From NCBI RefSeq assembly GCF_026151655.1, contig NZ_JAMQPN010000003.1, forward strand, positions 326,559 to 390,558: a DNA stretch of 64,000 nt, written 5' to 3'. This DNA is from Leptospira soteropolitanensis. GTDB taxonomy: Bacteria; Spirochaetota; Leptospiria; Leptospirales; Leptospiraceae. Under the pieces are notes generated by a model. The model made no database searches. It was not told where the DNA came from and saw nothing but the letters and a program-made list of their open reading frames with translations. This document shows, piece by piece, positions 25,732-34,683 of the stretch (its first letter is position 1; each line of letters starts with the position of its first letter). The translations under genes and the position numbers were made by a program.

Positions 25732-27045
25732 TCATAGATTCAGGTTGTTTGGTCTTACGTAAACAGATTGAACCACGCTAATATTTCTCATTTGAAACGC
25801 TGCTGCACAATAAGCCAAATAATATCTCCATTTTCTAATAAAGGTTTCGCTATAACCTTGGTTTCTCACCTCTGTCTGGTTTTCTTCAAACGCTTTGAGC
25901 CAAAGTCTAAGAGTCTTTGCATAACTTAAACCCATATCTTCCAGGTGGAATAAATACATATCTCCGGTTCGATTAATGGCTTGGTTCATACGACCAATCG
26001 ATGGCAATAAAGATCCAGGGAAAATATGTTTCTGAATGAAATCGATTCCATTTTTAAAAGAAGTAAACCTGGAATCTGGGCAAGTAATGACTTGGAGGGC
26101 CATAATCCCATCTCTTGTCAAAAGGTCCTGGCATTTTTGGAAGAAAGTTTCGTAATAGGCATCCCCGACTGCCTCCAACATTTCTACAGATACTATTTTA
26201 GTGAATTGTCCTTCGATCTTACGATAATCTTGGATACGAATTTCGATTTTGTCCGAAAGTCCTTCTTTTTCAATTCTTTCCTTAGCATATTTATATTGTT
26301 CTTCTGAAAGTGTAACGGTAGTCACACGGCAACCGTAATTTTTTGCTGCATGGATGGATAAAAATCCCCAACCACTCCCGATTTCCAAAAGATGATCAGC
26401 TGGATTTAGTTTTAGTTTCTGGCAAAGTTTATCCACTTTTTTTGTTTGAGCTTGTTCCAAACTGTCTTCCAAGGATTCGAAATAAGCGGAACTATAAGTC
26501 ATTGATGGGTCTAAGAACAATTTATAAAATTTGTTCCCTAAATCATAATGTTCTACAATATTTTTTTTACTTCCAGATAAGGTATTTTTCCTTAAAAAAT
26601 GCAGGAATTTATTGCCTAAATTGAACAAATCCAAGTGAAATAATTTCTTTTTTGCTCCAGAAAGACTTGGACTATCATCCACATTCAATATAAACCAAGA
26701 AATTACATTTTCAATAGAATCTGTTTCCCAATCTCCCGTTAAATAAGATTCAGAAAATCCAATATCGCCATGTAACACTGATTTCTTGAAGAAAACAGGA
26801 TTTTTTACATGGATGAGTGCTGAATGAAATTTCGGTTCAAACGAAGAATTTCGATCTCCAATGATGATCTGCTCTCCATTAGGAAGGATCATACGAAGTG
26901 ATCCTCGTTTCATAGTACTCAATGCTTTAAAAAAAATTTTTCTGTAAATAGGGAACTGGTCTACGATAGACTTATTCTTTAATTCGGTAAAAAGTTCTGA
27001 ATCAATCGTGTCTTCTAAGAGGGACTGGTTCTGTGATTTTTCCAA
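25732..27045 (-). CDS. Cyclopropane-fatty-acyl-phospholipid synthase family methyltransferase
   Basis: The 437-aa product transfers a methyl or methylene group from SAM to unsaturated acyl chains of phospholipids. It shows HYDLGNKFYKLFLDPSMTYSSAYF, the SAM-binding LLEIGSGWGFLSIHAA, the VSVEMLEAVGDAYY segment and the FIQKHIFPGSLLPS signature, all hallmarks of the CFA family. Its N-terminal region (1-150) is the lipid-binding part. Its start overlaps DUF1365 by 44 bp. With DUF1365 and the FAD oxidoreductase upstream it forms a conserved gene trio known in alphaproteobacterial singlet-oxygen regulons. Confidence 0.9.
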   Translation of the reverse strand: MEKSQNQSLLEDTIDSELFTELKNKSIVDQFPIYRKIFFKALSTMKRGSLRMILPNGEQIIIGDRNSSFEPKFHSALIHVKNPVFFKKSVLHGDIGFSESYLTGDWETDSIENVISWFILNVDDSPSLSGAKKKLFHLDLFNLGNKFLHFLRKNTLSGSKKNIVEHYDLGNKFYKLFLDPSMTYSSAYFESLEDSLEQAQTKKVDKLCQKLKLNPADHLLEIGSGWGFLSIHAAKNYGCRVTTVTLSEEQYKYAKERIEKEGLSDKIEIRIQDYRKIEGQFTKIVSVEMLEAVGDAYYETFFQKCQDLLTRDGIMALQVITCPDSRFTSFKNGIDFIQKHIFPGSLLPSIGRMNQAINRTGDMYLFHLEDMGLSYAKTLRLWLKAFEENQTEVRNQGYSETFIRKWRYYLAYCAAAFQMRNISVVQSVYVRPNNLNL

Positions 27046-27820
27046 GGGAGACTCCTGTTTGTTTCTCTAAGTTTTGGTGTTTCTGAATGTAAGGAATTTT
27101 TTTGATCCAAAGTTTGAACGCTTGCCAATGAATCAATGTTATTACTTTGACGGTGATAAATGGAAATTCGATAAAAAGTTTTAACAAGTATTTTGATTGG
27201 AAGGGAATTTTTTTTCCAAGAAATGAAGTCGTTAAAATTCGTTTTCCATTTTCAAAGGAGTCGACACCAATCTGCAATTGATCCCCAGGCAGGTTCAATC
27301 GAAATTCAAATTCGGAATCCAAACTGATAAATGGAGAGACATAAAAATTCTTTGGTTCTCGAATGTAAACCTCAGGGTCTGCAATGGTACCATTTGCATT
27401 CCTAAAATAACCTACGTAAGGTTTGATTTCCCCAAAAGTATTCCCTACTTCTGCAATCGATACAAGTGGTTTACCTTCTGAATCAAAACAAAAATAGAAA
27501 CTTACAGGATTAAAGACATAACCTAAAACACGGAGATTGGTGAGCAGATATATCTTTCCAATATTGGTAACACCAGAAGCTTCCAAAAAGGACTTAACGT
27601 TTTCATAAACCGTTCCTTTTTCAAATTGGATATGGTCTTTATCATAAAAAGAAAACAAATTAAATCGATTCCTGGAAAACCAGAGACTTTCGTGAGACAA
27701 CTGGTCTATTTCAGATAGATCCAGATAAAAATTAAAAACTTTGTATTGGAATTTGTTTTGTTTTGGAGCGGTACGTGCATGAAACACGTCCGCTCTATAC
27801 ATACATGAATTTAAATCCAC
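27002..27820 (-). CDS. DUF1365 family protein
   Basis: The 272-aa product has the family pattern: N-terminal YRADVFHARTAPKQNKFQYKVFNFYLDL, LTNLRVLGYVFNPVSFYFCFD in the middle, EVGNTFGEIKPY and FYVSPFISLDSEFEFRLNLP. The biochemical role of DUF1365 is not firmly established. Its position between an FAD oxidoreductase and a CFA-type methyltransferase ties it to fatty-acid modification. It overlaps both neighbours (10 bp and 44 bp), which points to translational coupling. Confidence 0.9.
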   Translation of the reverse strand: MDLNSCMYRADVFHARTAPKQNKFQYKVFNFYLDLSEIDQLSHESLWFSRNRFNLFSFYDKDHIQFEKGTVYENVKSFLEASGVTNIGKIYLLTNLRVLGYVFNPVSFYFCFDSEGKPLVSIAEVGNTFGEIKPYVGYFRNANGTIADPEVYIREPKNFYVSPFISLDSEFEFRLNLPGDQLQIGVDSFENGKRILTTSFLGKKIPFQSKYLLKLFIEFPFITVKVITLIHWQAFKLWIKKIPYIQKHQNLEKQTGVSLGKITEPVPLRRHD

Positions 27821-29082
27821 GGATCCCTACCTAGAATTTTACGAGAAACATTTACCGCTGATAAAAATCCATCTTCATGAAATCCATACCGAAAGTAAGC
27901 ACCTGCGTAATAAATTGGCCCAGACTCATTTAATTCCGGCAATCGATTTTGTCCAAGAGAGGCTTCAACAGAAAAAAGCGGATGTTCATAGTCAATTTTT
28001 CGAATGATTTTATCTTTTGCTACACAACCCGGATCATTGATGGTCACAAAGTAGTTTTGTTTTTTCGAAACATTTTGCAAACGATTCATCCAATAAATTG
28101 TATAAGGATCTTGTTTTCCCCTTTCTCCTTCGACAATTTTATAATTCCAACTCGACCAACAGGAAGTAAGTTTTGGCATATCGCTCGCATCTGTATGTAA
28201 GGTGGCTGTGTTGTGTTGGTATTGATAAAGAGGAAGGAGTTCACTCTCCAATTTGGTAGGATTTCCTAATAGTTTCCCAGAAATATGACCATGAGTGGCA
28301 AGTAAAACCTTATCAAAAATTTCCTTTTTCCCTTCACCAAACACAAGCTCCACTTTCCCATCACTCATTCGGTTCACTTGTTTGACTGGATGATTCAATC
28401 GAATCCTGTCTTTAATCGGGGGGACGATACGTTTGACATATTCATGAGATCCACCATCCACCGTATACCATTGGTGTTGGGTATTAAGCCCTAAAAATCC
28501 GTGGTTATAAAAAAATCGAATGAGTGATTTTGCCGGGAATTCCAACATTAAATCGGGAGGTGTAGACCAAACAGCCGAACTCATTGGGATTAAATAAAAA
28601 TTTAGAATATCTTTTCCGTACCCGAACGCCTCCATGTACCGACCCAAATTCCAATCATCATACTTTGGATCGTCTAAAATTTTTGGAGCCGACCTATTAA
28701 ACCGATCGATTTCGAGTAACATCTTCAGATAACGCGGTCGAAATAGGTTTTTTTTCTGAGCAAATAGACCTGAGAGGCCTGATCCACAAAACTCTAGTTT
28801 GGTGGGATCATGTTGCACACTAAAAGACATATCTGATTTTTTAGTGGGAACATTTAATGTTTGAAAAAGCCTCAGAAGATTAGGATAAGTCACATGGTTG
28901 AACACGATAAAACCGGTATCAATGGGGATCTGTATCCCATCTTCTTCCACCATCACAGTGTTTGTATGACCACCGATATAATCGGCACTATCAAAAATCG
29001 TTAAATCAAAATCATTTTTTAAAAAATAGGCAGAGCCAAGGCCTGCGATTCCAGTACCAACAATTGCTAAAGTTTCTTTCAC
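27811..29082 (-). CDS. FAD-dependent oxidoreductase of the amine-oxidase/desaturase type
   Basis: The 423-aa product binds FAD through IVGTGIAGLGSAYFL at the N-terminus and FDSADYIGGHTNTVMV, and ends with YYAGAYFRYGFHEDGFLSAVNVSRKIL, typical of NAD/FAD-binding proteins in CFA clusters. It probably oxidises a lipid or acyl substrate modified by the downstream methyltransferase. It is 26 bp from pyrF and overlaps DUF1365 by 10 bp. Whether it is a desaturase for furan-type fatty acids is inference from gene neighbourhood. Confidence 0.87.
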   Translation of the reverse strand: MKETLAIVGTGIAGLGSAYFLKNDFDLTIFDSADYIGGHTNTVMVEEDGIQIPIDTGFIVFNHVTYPNLLRLFQTLNVPTKKSDMSFSVQHDPTKLEFCGSGLSGLFAQKKNLFRPRYLKMLLEIDRFNRSAPKILDDPKYDDWNLGRYMEAFGYGKDILNFYLIPMSSAVWSTPPDLMLEFPAKSLIRFFYNHGFLGLNTQHQWYTVDGGSHEYVKRIVPPIKDRIRLNHPVKQVNRMSDGKVELVFGEGKKEIFDKVLLATHGHISGKLLGNPTKLESELLPLYQYQHNTATLHTDASDMPKLTSCWSSWNYKIVEGERGKQDPYTIYWMNRLQNVSKKQNYFVTINDPGCVAKDKIIRKIDYEHPLFSVEASLGQNRLPELNESGPIYYAGAYFRYGFHEDGFLSAVNVSRKILGRDPWI

Positions 29083-29108
29083 TGATTTCCCTTTTGGTCA
29101 TTAGACCG

Positions 29109-29942
29109 TTAGAGAAAGAGTTGGTTCATTTGCTCATGCACTTCTTCTGATTTCTTTTTTGCTACTTCACCAAATTGATCTTCTAAAGAACTGAGAGTAA
29201 TCCCACGAGATGAGTTAATCAAAGAACGTTTCCCGGAAGCTTGAACAATTGATTTTAAATCTCCGCCTTGTGCTCCAAACCCAGGGATCAGAAAATACAA
29301 TTCAGGATGGCGAGCGCGTAAGGATTGAATCTCCGAAGGATGGGTTCCCCCTACTACAAGACCGACTTGGTCTGGATATTCCTCTGCTAATTTTGCCATC
29401 TGGTCGCTTACTTCCTCATATAAGAAGATCTCTTTACCTGAAAGTTTTTGTTTTTGGAAGTCACTTGAGCTTGGATTCGATGTTAAACCCAGTACAAAAA
29501 TATAACCACCTAGATCCAAATAAGGAACAAGACTATCTCGGCCCATGTACGGATTTACGGTCAGTGCATCTACCCCCAACTTTTCAAAAAAATACTTAGC
29601 ATATTCTTTGGAAGTATTGGCAAGATCCCCTCTTTTAGCATCCATTACAATGGGTATATGGGGAGAGATCTCCTTCATTAAATGGACCATATGTTCTAAA
29701 GCAAAGTATCCTTCCGCTCCTAACCTTTCAAAAAAAGCAACATTGGGTTTCCAAGCTGCGGCATAAGAATGGGTATAACGTATGATGGTTTCCGTAAAAT
29801 GGACAAGGGGAGCTTTTGAATCTAAACTGATTTTGGGCAACTTTTCCAATTCGGGATCGAGACCAATACATAGCAGGGATTTTAGATGGTCTCGGCGCGC
29901 GTTGAATTTTTGAATGAAGTTTGACCTTGGATTTAGATTCAC
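29109..29942 (-). CDS. pyrF: Orotidine 5'-phosphate decarboxylase (type 2)
   Basis: The 277-aa product converts OMP to UMP, the last step of de novo pyrimidine synthesis. It shows LLCIGLDPELEKLP, the catalytic MDAKRGDLANTSKEYAKYFFE block and DALTVNPYMGRDSLVPYL, which define the longer subfamily 2 of the enzyme; LIPGFGAQGGD forms the phosphate-binding loop. The start overlaps the preceding metallopeptidase-like gene by 4 bp (ATGA), so a housekeeping gene is coupled to an envelope gene trio. Confidence 0.94.
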   Translation of the reverse strand: MNLNPRSNFIQKFNARRDHLKSLLCIGLDPELEKLPKISLDSKAPLVHFTETIIRYTHSYAAAWKPNVAFFERLGAEGYFALEHMVHLMKEISPHIPIVMDAKRGDLANTSKEYAKYFFEKLGVDALTVNPYMGRDSLVPYLDLGGYIFVLGLTSNPSSSDFQKQKLSGKEIFLYEEVSDQMAKLAEEYPDQVGLVVGGTHPSEIQSLRARHPELYFLIPGFGAQGGDLKSIVQASGKRSLINSSRGITLSSLEDQFGEVAKKKSEEVHEQMNQLFL

Positions 29943-30808
29943 TGGGGTTCCTTAATTTGGATCTTTTGTTTTCTTTTTTCTAATTCTTTATCAATATCTC
30001 GTTTTTTATAACGACCATAAATATGACCAGGAATCACAGTTAAGGCTGTAATTGGGTTTGCGACCACGTCTCCTATCGCTCCCCCTACGTAGGTTGAATA
30101 AGCAGGTGTAAGTAATTCATACGAAGAGTCTAGTTGGCGCTTATCATTTTTTTCTGCAAAATAATTAACAGCATCATCCGATGCCCTTGCCTCATGATAC
30201 AAAGCCCCAATCACTGGAATGGCATAAACAGCCGCGTAAAGTGTTCTTTTTTCTCTTTGTGCAAAGTCTTTGGCATGGCCTCCTTCATGGATGACAACTG
30301 GAGGCAAATCTGAATACACATTGATTGTGTTCGTAAAGGAATTATAATGATCTCCGCCAATCGTACCCGCAAACAAACGACCGGGTAAAAAAGTATAAGC
30401 TAACAAAGAAATGGATCCAAAAAAATACCGAACCACTGGATTGATATTTTTATTTTTTGGAAGACGTTTCCACTCCGAAAGTGGGGCATATTGATTGAAA
30501 CGAACTTTAACATCTCGTAAATTATTTTCTTTGATATAACGAATCAAATACTCTTTGGTCTCTTTGGAAATATGATGGTTGTCAGCTTTTAGGTTCCAAA
30601 GAACCAGTTTGGAAGGAAGAGAAAAAATCCAATTCCCTGTTTGGTCCAAAATCCATACTGGTTCTCCTTCTTCAAATTGAGGATCGTCTTCTGTAAATTC
30701 GGGACTTGGTAAATAAGGGTTCCCGTAATTATATGTTTTTTCCAAGGAATAACATTGTGTGGAACTAAAACCTATCCAAAATAGAATGAAAAAAACTAGT
30801 AACTTCAT
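29939..30808 (-). CDS. Exported zincin-like protein with HEGGH motif
   Basis: The 289-aa product begins with a hydrophobic signal (residues 1-19, ending FSSTQC, so possibly a lipoprotein). It has HEGGHAKD at 174-181 (HExxH zinc motif) and EARASDDAVNYF from residue 206, where an acidic third zinc ligand could sit. A hydrophobic stretch at about 128-150 and a glycine-rich C-terminal region follow. I do not recognise a named peptidase family. It overlaps the lipoprotein gene before it and pyrF after it (ATGA both times). Confidence 0.65.
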   Translation of the reverse strand: MKLLVFFILFWIGFSSTQCYSLEKTYNYGNPYLPSPEFTEDDPQFEEGEPVWILDQTGNWIFSLPSKLVLWNLKADNHHISKETKEYLIRYIKENNLRDVKVRFNQYAPLSEWKRLPKNKNINPVVRYFFGSISLLAYTFLPGRLFAGTIGGDHYNSFTNTINVYSDLPPVVIHEGGHAKDFAQREKRTLYAAVYAIPVIGALYHEARASDDAVNYFAEKNDKRQLDSSYELLTPAYSTYVGGAIGDVVANPITALTVIPGHIYGRYKKRDIDKELEKRKQKIQIKEPQ

Positions 30809-31530
30809 AAACTATCAAGAATTTCCTTTAGTTTTGGGTCCACTGGCTCTTGTTTGGTGGGAACCGTTTTGGGTTTTACTGGCTTTGGCTCTGGGGTCTC
30901 TTCCACCGGATTACTTCCGTTATATCCGGATACGGATTCTAATTTTTTGAAAAAATCTGATAAAGAATTTCTTCCCAATTGGTTCAACTGATCTTCTCTA
31001 TTCCCTCGAAAGCCATTGTAGGGAACATACCAAATGAGAGGAACTACTGTTAAAATGCTCCCCGTTAAATAACAGTTCGTAACACGCGAATCAATTTCGT
31101 CGTAAAAAGAATACTCTTCTTCCCCATAACCAACAATTTGAATTTTTGCTTTCAAACGAACAAATGTTAAATTTTTCGAGCATCTATCAATGGAAGCCAA
31201 CTGGAATTCGTCAACAAAAATCTTCCCACCACGATCGATTAACAAAGGAAAACGGTCGCCACGTAACGAAAGTTCCTTGCGTATCAAATAAGAAAGTGGA
31301 CCGTACTCATTTGGTAATCCTTCTGACTGAAAAAAATAACCGTCATAAACACCCATTTTCATTCGATTTTCGTCTTTGACTAAAATCTGGATATGGTCCA
31401 TTTTTTTTACATAATCGAAAGATCTTTCACTTGGGAAAGGTCGGTAAACTCTGAGAGAGATTCCGCAACCCATTCCTAAAAAAGTAACAATTAAAATTGA
31501 TATGGTATAAAAGAACACTCTAAAATACAT
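30805..31530 (-). CDS. Lipoprotein of unknown function
   Basis: The 241-aa product has a signal ending in FLGMGC (Cys22), so lipid attachment is likely. The mature part contains YGPLSYLIRKELSLRGDRFPLLIDRGGKIFVDEF, a hydrophobic patch (TGSILTVVPLIWYV), and a proline/lysine-rich tail (PVEETPEPKPVKPK...) that could span periplasm or bind peptidoglycan. No family is recognised. It overlaps the barrel gene by 11 bp and the zincin gene by 4 bp, suggesting that the three products act together. Confidence 0.65.
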   Translation of the reverse strand: MYFRVFFYTISILIVTFLGMGCGISLRVYRPFPSERSFDYVKKMDHIQILVKDENRMKMGVYDGYFFQSEGLPNEYGPLSYLIRKELSLRGDRFPLLIDRGGKIFVDEFQLASIDRCSKNLTFVRLKAKIQIVGYGEEEYSFYDEIDSRVTNCYLTGSILTVVPLIWYVPYNGFRGNREDQLNQLGRNSLSDFFKKLESVSGYNGSNPVEETPEPKPVKPKTVPTKQEPVDPKLKEILDSL

Positions 31531-32776
31531 AAGTATATCCGAAGTATAAATTCGAAACTAAGTAATTTCTGGAAGAACGTTTGTTCTGACCATCCGCTTC
31601 ATAAAACGCTGAACTTAAATAATAATCTCTAACACCTGAATAAAAAGACTCTTCGTTTAAAGCACGAATCCCAGGTGCATAGGACTCATTTGCCCTCCAT
31701 ATATACTGGATGATTTGGAGTCCTAAATGGAATTTATGGTGTTCAAAAGGTTGCCAGTTAAATTGTCCCAATAAATCAATTCCTGTGATCGATGTTTGAA
31801 TTGGTTTTTCTGAAAACAATGAATAAGCTTCGTCACTAACTATCATTCCTTCCCCAAACCTACGGAAACCTCCTGCCTGTGTTAGAACCTCTCGCCTGTA
31901 CATAAGTTTACCAAGAGGTGTTACAAACAAAGCCCCTCCCAAATCATATGACAATCCTTCTCCCAGTTTGTGATAAAATCTAAATCCAGCACTAGGAGCA
32001 AGGTATTGAATTGAATCTCGCATAATCCCTGTTTGTCCAAGCGATTGTGATGAAAAAACGGAGTTGGTATGAAAGGAACCGGCCCTAAGACCGAAATCCC
32101 AACTATATCCAATATTTTTTGAATATTCCTCGTAGATTTTGACAACTAAATTATGTTCTGCGCTATAAAGCCGATCCGAATGCAAAGCAGATAATGGTAC
32201 TGTCGCAAAGCCAAAAGAAAGATAATCATTTGTTGTCTGGAATTGAAGGAATGTATATTCCAATCCCCATTTTGCTGACTTGTGTTTGTAAGCAAACCGA
32301 GGAGAAAAAGACCTGGAAATTTCATAAGGATTTTTGATATCGTAAGTAAAAGGAAGAGATCGAATATTTTGATAACCAATCGGCGAACGAGGATAATACG
32401 GCGACCCAGCCTGGAAAGCAATACGTCCGTCATCTAAAGCAGATTCATCACCAGAAGTAAAAACCCCAAACTGGCTCAATCCCCTAAATCCTACCTCCCA
32501 ATTTCCTTGGTTAAAAACCAAGGAACCATTACTCGTAGCAGGGATATCGGAAGTGATGGGAAAATTAGGTCCCTTATTTCTCTCACGAAACTGGTCTTCG
32601 CGAAGACGTTTTACCTTGGAACGGAGCTCCTCTGCTTTTTTAAGGTACCCACGTTCCTCGTAAGATTCCGCCTCTAATTCCAAATTCGTTGCTTTTGTTT
32701 CCTGCGCCCAAAGAACATGAGAGCAAAGAAAGTAAAAAACAAATAGAAGGAAAAAAGAGGAAGGAATCTTTTTCAC
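31520..32776 (-). CDS. Predicted outer-membrane beta-barrel protein
   Basis: The 418-aa product has a signal peptide (cleavage after LWAQ, residue 25), a short coiled-coil-like region (AESYEERGYLKKAEELRSKVKRL) and then alternating aromatic/polar strands ending with LYFGYTYVF. A terminal Phe after an alternating strand is the typical insertion signal of outer-membrane barrels. Transport specificity is unknown. The gene starts 6 bp after speE and overlaps the lipoprotein gene downstream. Confidence 0.68.
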   Translation of the reverse strand: MKKIPSSFFLLFVFYFLCSHVLWAQETKATNLELEAESYEERGYLKKAEELRSKVKRLREDQFRERNKGPNFPITSDIPATSNGSLVFNQGNWEVGFRGLSQFGVFTSGDESALDDGRIAFQAGSPYYPRSPIGYQNIRSLPFTYDIKNPYEISRSFSPRFAYKHKSAKWGLEYTFLQFQTTNDYLSFGFATVPLSALHSDRLYSAEHNLVVKIYEEYSKNIGYSWDFGLRAGSFHTNSVFSSQSLGQTGIMRDSIQYLAPSAGFRFYHKLGEGLSYDLGGALFVTPLGKLMYRREVLTQAGGFRRFGEGMIVSDEAYSLFSEKPIQTSITGIDLLGQFNWQPFEHHKFHLGLQIIQYIWRANESYAPGIRALNEESFYSGVRDYYLSSAFYEADGQNKRSSRNYLVSNLYFGYTYVF

Positions 32777-32782
32777 AAAGTA

Positions 32783-33628
32783 TTAGCCTTTCCGTTTGAT
32801 ATAAGCTTTTGCAAATTCCGGAAGGACAAAAGCAGCTTTGTGAATTTCTGGACTATAGTATTTGAGTCCTTTGGGAACTCGTTTGGGATCTGGAGTTACC
32901 GAATACGGATCAATCGCATTCGATAAAAAAGTAAACCCAATGATCCCAGAAGGATAAGTAGGAATGGTTGTGTAATAGTAACCATACTCAGGAAAAATTT
33001 TAGGGATAAAATCAAAGAGTGAAGAAATCACATCTCCATGATACCAAAAAGATTCCGCTTGTGTCGCAATGATTCCTGTTGGTTTTAAGGCACTTGCCAT
33101 ATCCCGAAAAAACGGTTCTTTGAATAAAACTTCTGCAGGACCCACAGGATCACTAGAATCCACAAGAATCACATCAAAACGACCTTTGTTGTCTCGCGCA
33201 AATTTAGCTCCATCATCATAGTGATGAATGACTTTTGGATCTTTCATTGCATCTGCACATTCAGGAAAATATTTATAACTAATATCTACCACTGCTTTGT
33301 CAATCTCGCATAACACAACTTCTTTGACAGATGGATGTTTTAAAACTTCGCGGACAGTTCCCCCGTCTCCCCCACCAATCACAAGAACTGATTCTGGATT
33401 GGGATGACTCATCATCGGAATATGTGCAATCATTTCATGATAAGAATGTTCATCTTTGTTAGTAACCATCGTTACGCCATCAAGTGTAAACATTCGTCCA
33501 AAGGATTGTGTTTCAAAAATATCGATTTTTTGGAACGGAGATTGTAGGCTTTCGATTGTTTTTGTTACCCGGTAACTCACAGCGCGGCCTTTTTCTAATT
33601 CCAATTTTTCGGTATACCAAATCTCCAT
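32783..33628 (-). CDS. speE: Spermidine synthase
   Basis: The 281-aa product transfers the aminopropyl group of decarboxylated SAM to putrescine. It has VLVIGGGDGGTVREVLKH, VVLCEIDKAVVDISYKYFPE, HHYDDGAKF and the VDSSDPVGPAE active-site loop, all diagnostic of SpeE. A GGAG ribosome-binding site lies 7 bp before the ATG at 33628. It heads a run of eight tightly packed minus-strand genes down to the CFA-type gene. No speD is seen in this window. Confidence 0.95.
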   Translation of the reverse strand: MEIWYTEKLELEKGRAVSYRVTKTIESLQSPFQKIDIFETQSFGRMFTLDGVTMVTNKDEHSYHEMIAHIPMMSHPNPESVLVIGGGDGGTVREVLKHPSVKEVVLCEIDKAVVDISYKYFPECADAMKDPKVIHHYDDGAKFARDNKGRFDVILVDSSDPVGPAEVLFKEPFFRDMASALKPTGIIATQAESFWYHGDVISSLFDFIPKIFPEYGYYYTTIPTYPSGIIGFTFLSNAIDPYSVTPDPKRVPKGLKYYSPEIHKAAFVLPEFAKAYIKRKG

Positions 33629-33769
33629 TGATTTCTCCTAAGGTTTCTCTCTTTAAACCAGATTTGTTATGGGAATAAGGAGGTGTAGTTTTTTTTAAAC
33701 TTTCTTTGTTTGTATGCAATTAAAAATTCAACTTGGCGGGAACTGGGTGATTCGGTTCCATTGCCTTGT

Positions 33770-34210
33770 ATGCAGAAATATTCCCGCGTTTTTTACCTGC
33801 TTGGTTTTTTATCCATGCCACTCTTTATTTTATTACTTGTTTTCGGATATATCAAAATCAACGAAATGGTCAGCCAAGAAATACACTGGGGCCACAACAA
33901 ATCCTTTGCTTTTGGACAAGCCTCTAGAGAAGGAAAACTCATCCTCCTTGCTGTCACCAAATCCCGATGTGAAATGTTACAGGGTTTGGAATGCGGCGAA
34001 GGGAAACCTGACCTTGGCACTTATGTTCTCCTCAACTACACCCCAAGAGAACAAGAATTCCAATCATTGATTTTGGATGATCGATTTGCTTCTTTAAAGA
34101 CTGAACCTCTCCCGCAATATTTTCTTCTGAATTCCTCTGGGGAAATTCGCCATATGTCAAAACAACTTCCAAGTGTGGAAGAAATGCAAAAACTTCCCAA
34201 AAAAGAATGA
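33770..34210 (+). CDS. Membrane-anchored protein, possibly thioredoxin-like fold
   Basis: The 146-aa product has one N-terminal membrane helix (residues 7-27) and a C-terminal part with KLILLAVTKSRCEML, followed by QYFLLNSSGEIRHMSK. The strand-Cys-helix pattern and the later beta hairpin resemble thioredoxin-like domains, but only one Cys is in the usual position and CxxC is absent, so the call is weak. ATG at 33770 starts just before the membrane helix; a TTG at 33710 is possible. It is divergent from speE. Confidence 0.5.
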   Translation: MQKYSRVFYLLGFLSMPLFILLLVFGYIKINEMVSQEIHWGHNKSFAFGQASREGKLILLAVTKSRCEMLQGLECGEGKPDLGTYVLLNYTPREQEFQSLILDDRFASLKTEPLPQYFLLNSSGEIRHMSKQLPSVEEMQKLPKKE

Positions 34211-34258
34211 TCTTTTTTCTGTCCTAAATAAAATTCTCTTGCAAGTTCCCCAATTCAA

Positions 34259-34276
34259 TATACCCTATGGGGTATA
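34259..34276 (+). promoter_or_regulatory. CsoR/CstR-like operator palindrome upstream of DUF302 gene
   Basis: ATACCC-TAT-GGGGTAT is a G-tract palindrome centred 26 bp before the DUF302 ATG. CsoR-family repressors (copper, formaldehyde, persulfide sensors) bind such ATACCC...GGGTAT sites. A TTGCAA at 34239-34244 could be a -35 box, which would put the palindrome over the -10 region. The regulator gene is not in the window. Confidence 0.45.
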
Positions 34277-34293
34277 GACCCAGCGGAGGATTT

Positions 34294-34683
34294 ATGTTAG
34301 GACTCACTGTACACAGAAAAAAAAGTTTTGAAGATACCATCACGGACACTACCGAAGCGCTAAAAAAAGAAGGTTTCGGAGTTCTTACCACCATCGATGT
34401 CAAAAACACCCTAAAAGAAAAAATTGGTGTGGATTTCAAACGTTACACCATCCTTGGAGCATGTAACCCTGGTTTTGCGCACAAAGCTCTCCAAACCGCT
34501 GACGAAATTGGTTTATTATTACCCTGCAACGTAGTAGTCACCGAAGAAAAAAACGGCGAAACCAAAGTTTCTATCTTTGACCCTATGACCATGACCAAAC
34601 TGGTCCAAAACCCTGAACTCGAAAAAATTGCCAAAGAAGTCCAAGAAAAATTAATACAAGTCATCCACCACTTACACGAATGA
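34294..34683 (+). CDS. DUF302 family protein
   Basis: The 129-aa product has the DUF302 pattern: EDTITDTTEALKKEGFGVLTTIDVKNTLKEKIG, YTILGACNPGFAHKALQTADEIGLLLPCNVVV and a C-terminal helix. Two Cys lie in the ACNP and LPCN positions. Members often occur with sulfur, copper or redox genes; the molecular function is not established. A GGAGG site lies 7 bp before the ATG at 34294, which is why I prefer it to the longer frame from 34267. Confidence 0.85.
   Translation: MLGLTVHRKKSFEDTITDTTEALKKEGFGVLTTIDVKNTLKEKIGVDFKRYTILGACNPGFAHKALQTADEIGLLLPCNVVVTEEKNGETKVSIFDPMTMTKLVQNPELEKIAKEVQEKLIQVIHHLHE

Noticed and set aside
33714..34070. 118-codon frame starting at ATG 33714, out of frame with the membrane-anchored protein
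   Set aside because: It overlaps the better frame with a clear membrane helix and soluble domain; its own product lacks such organisation.
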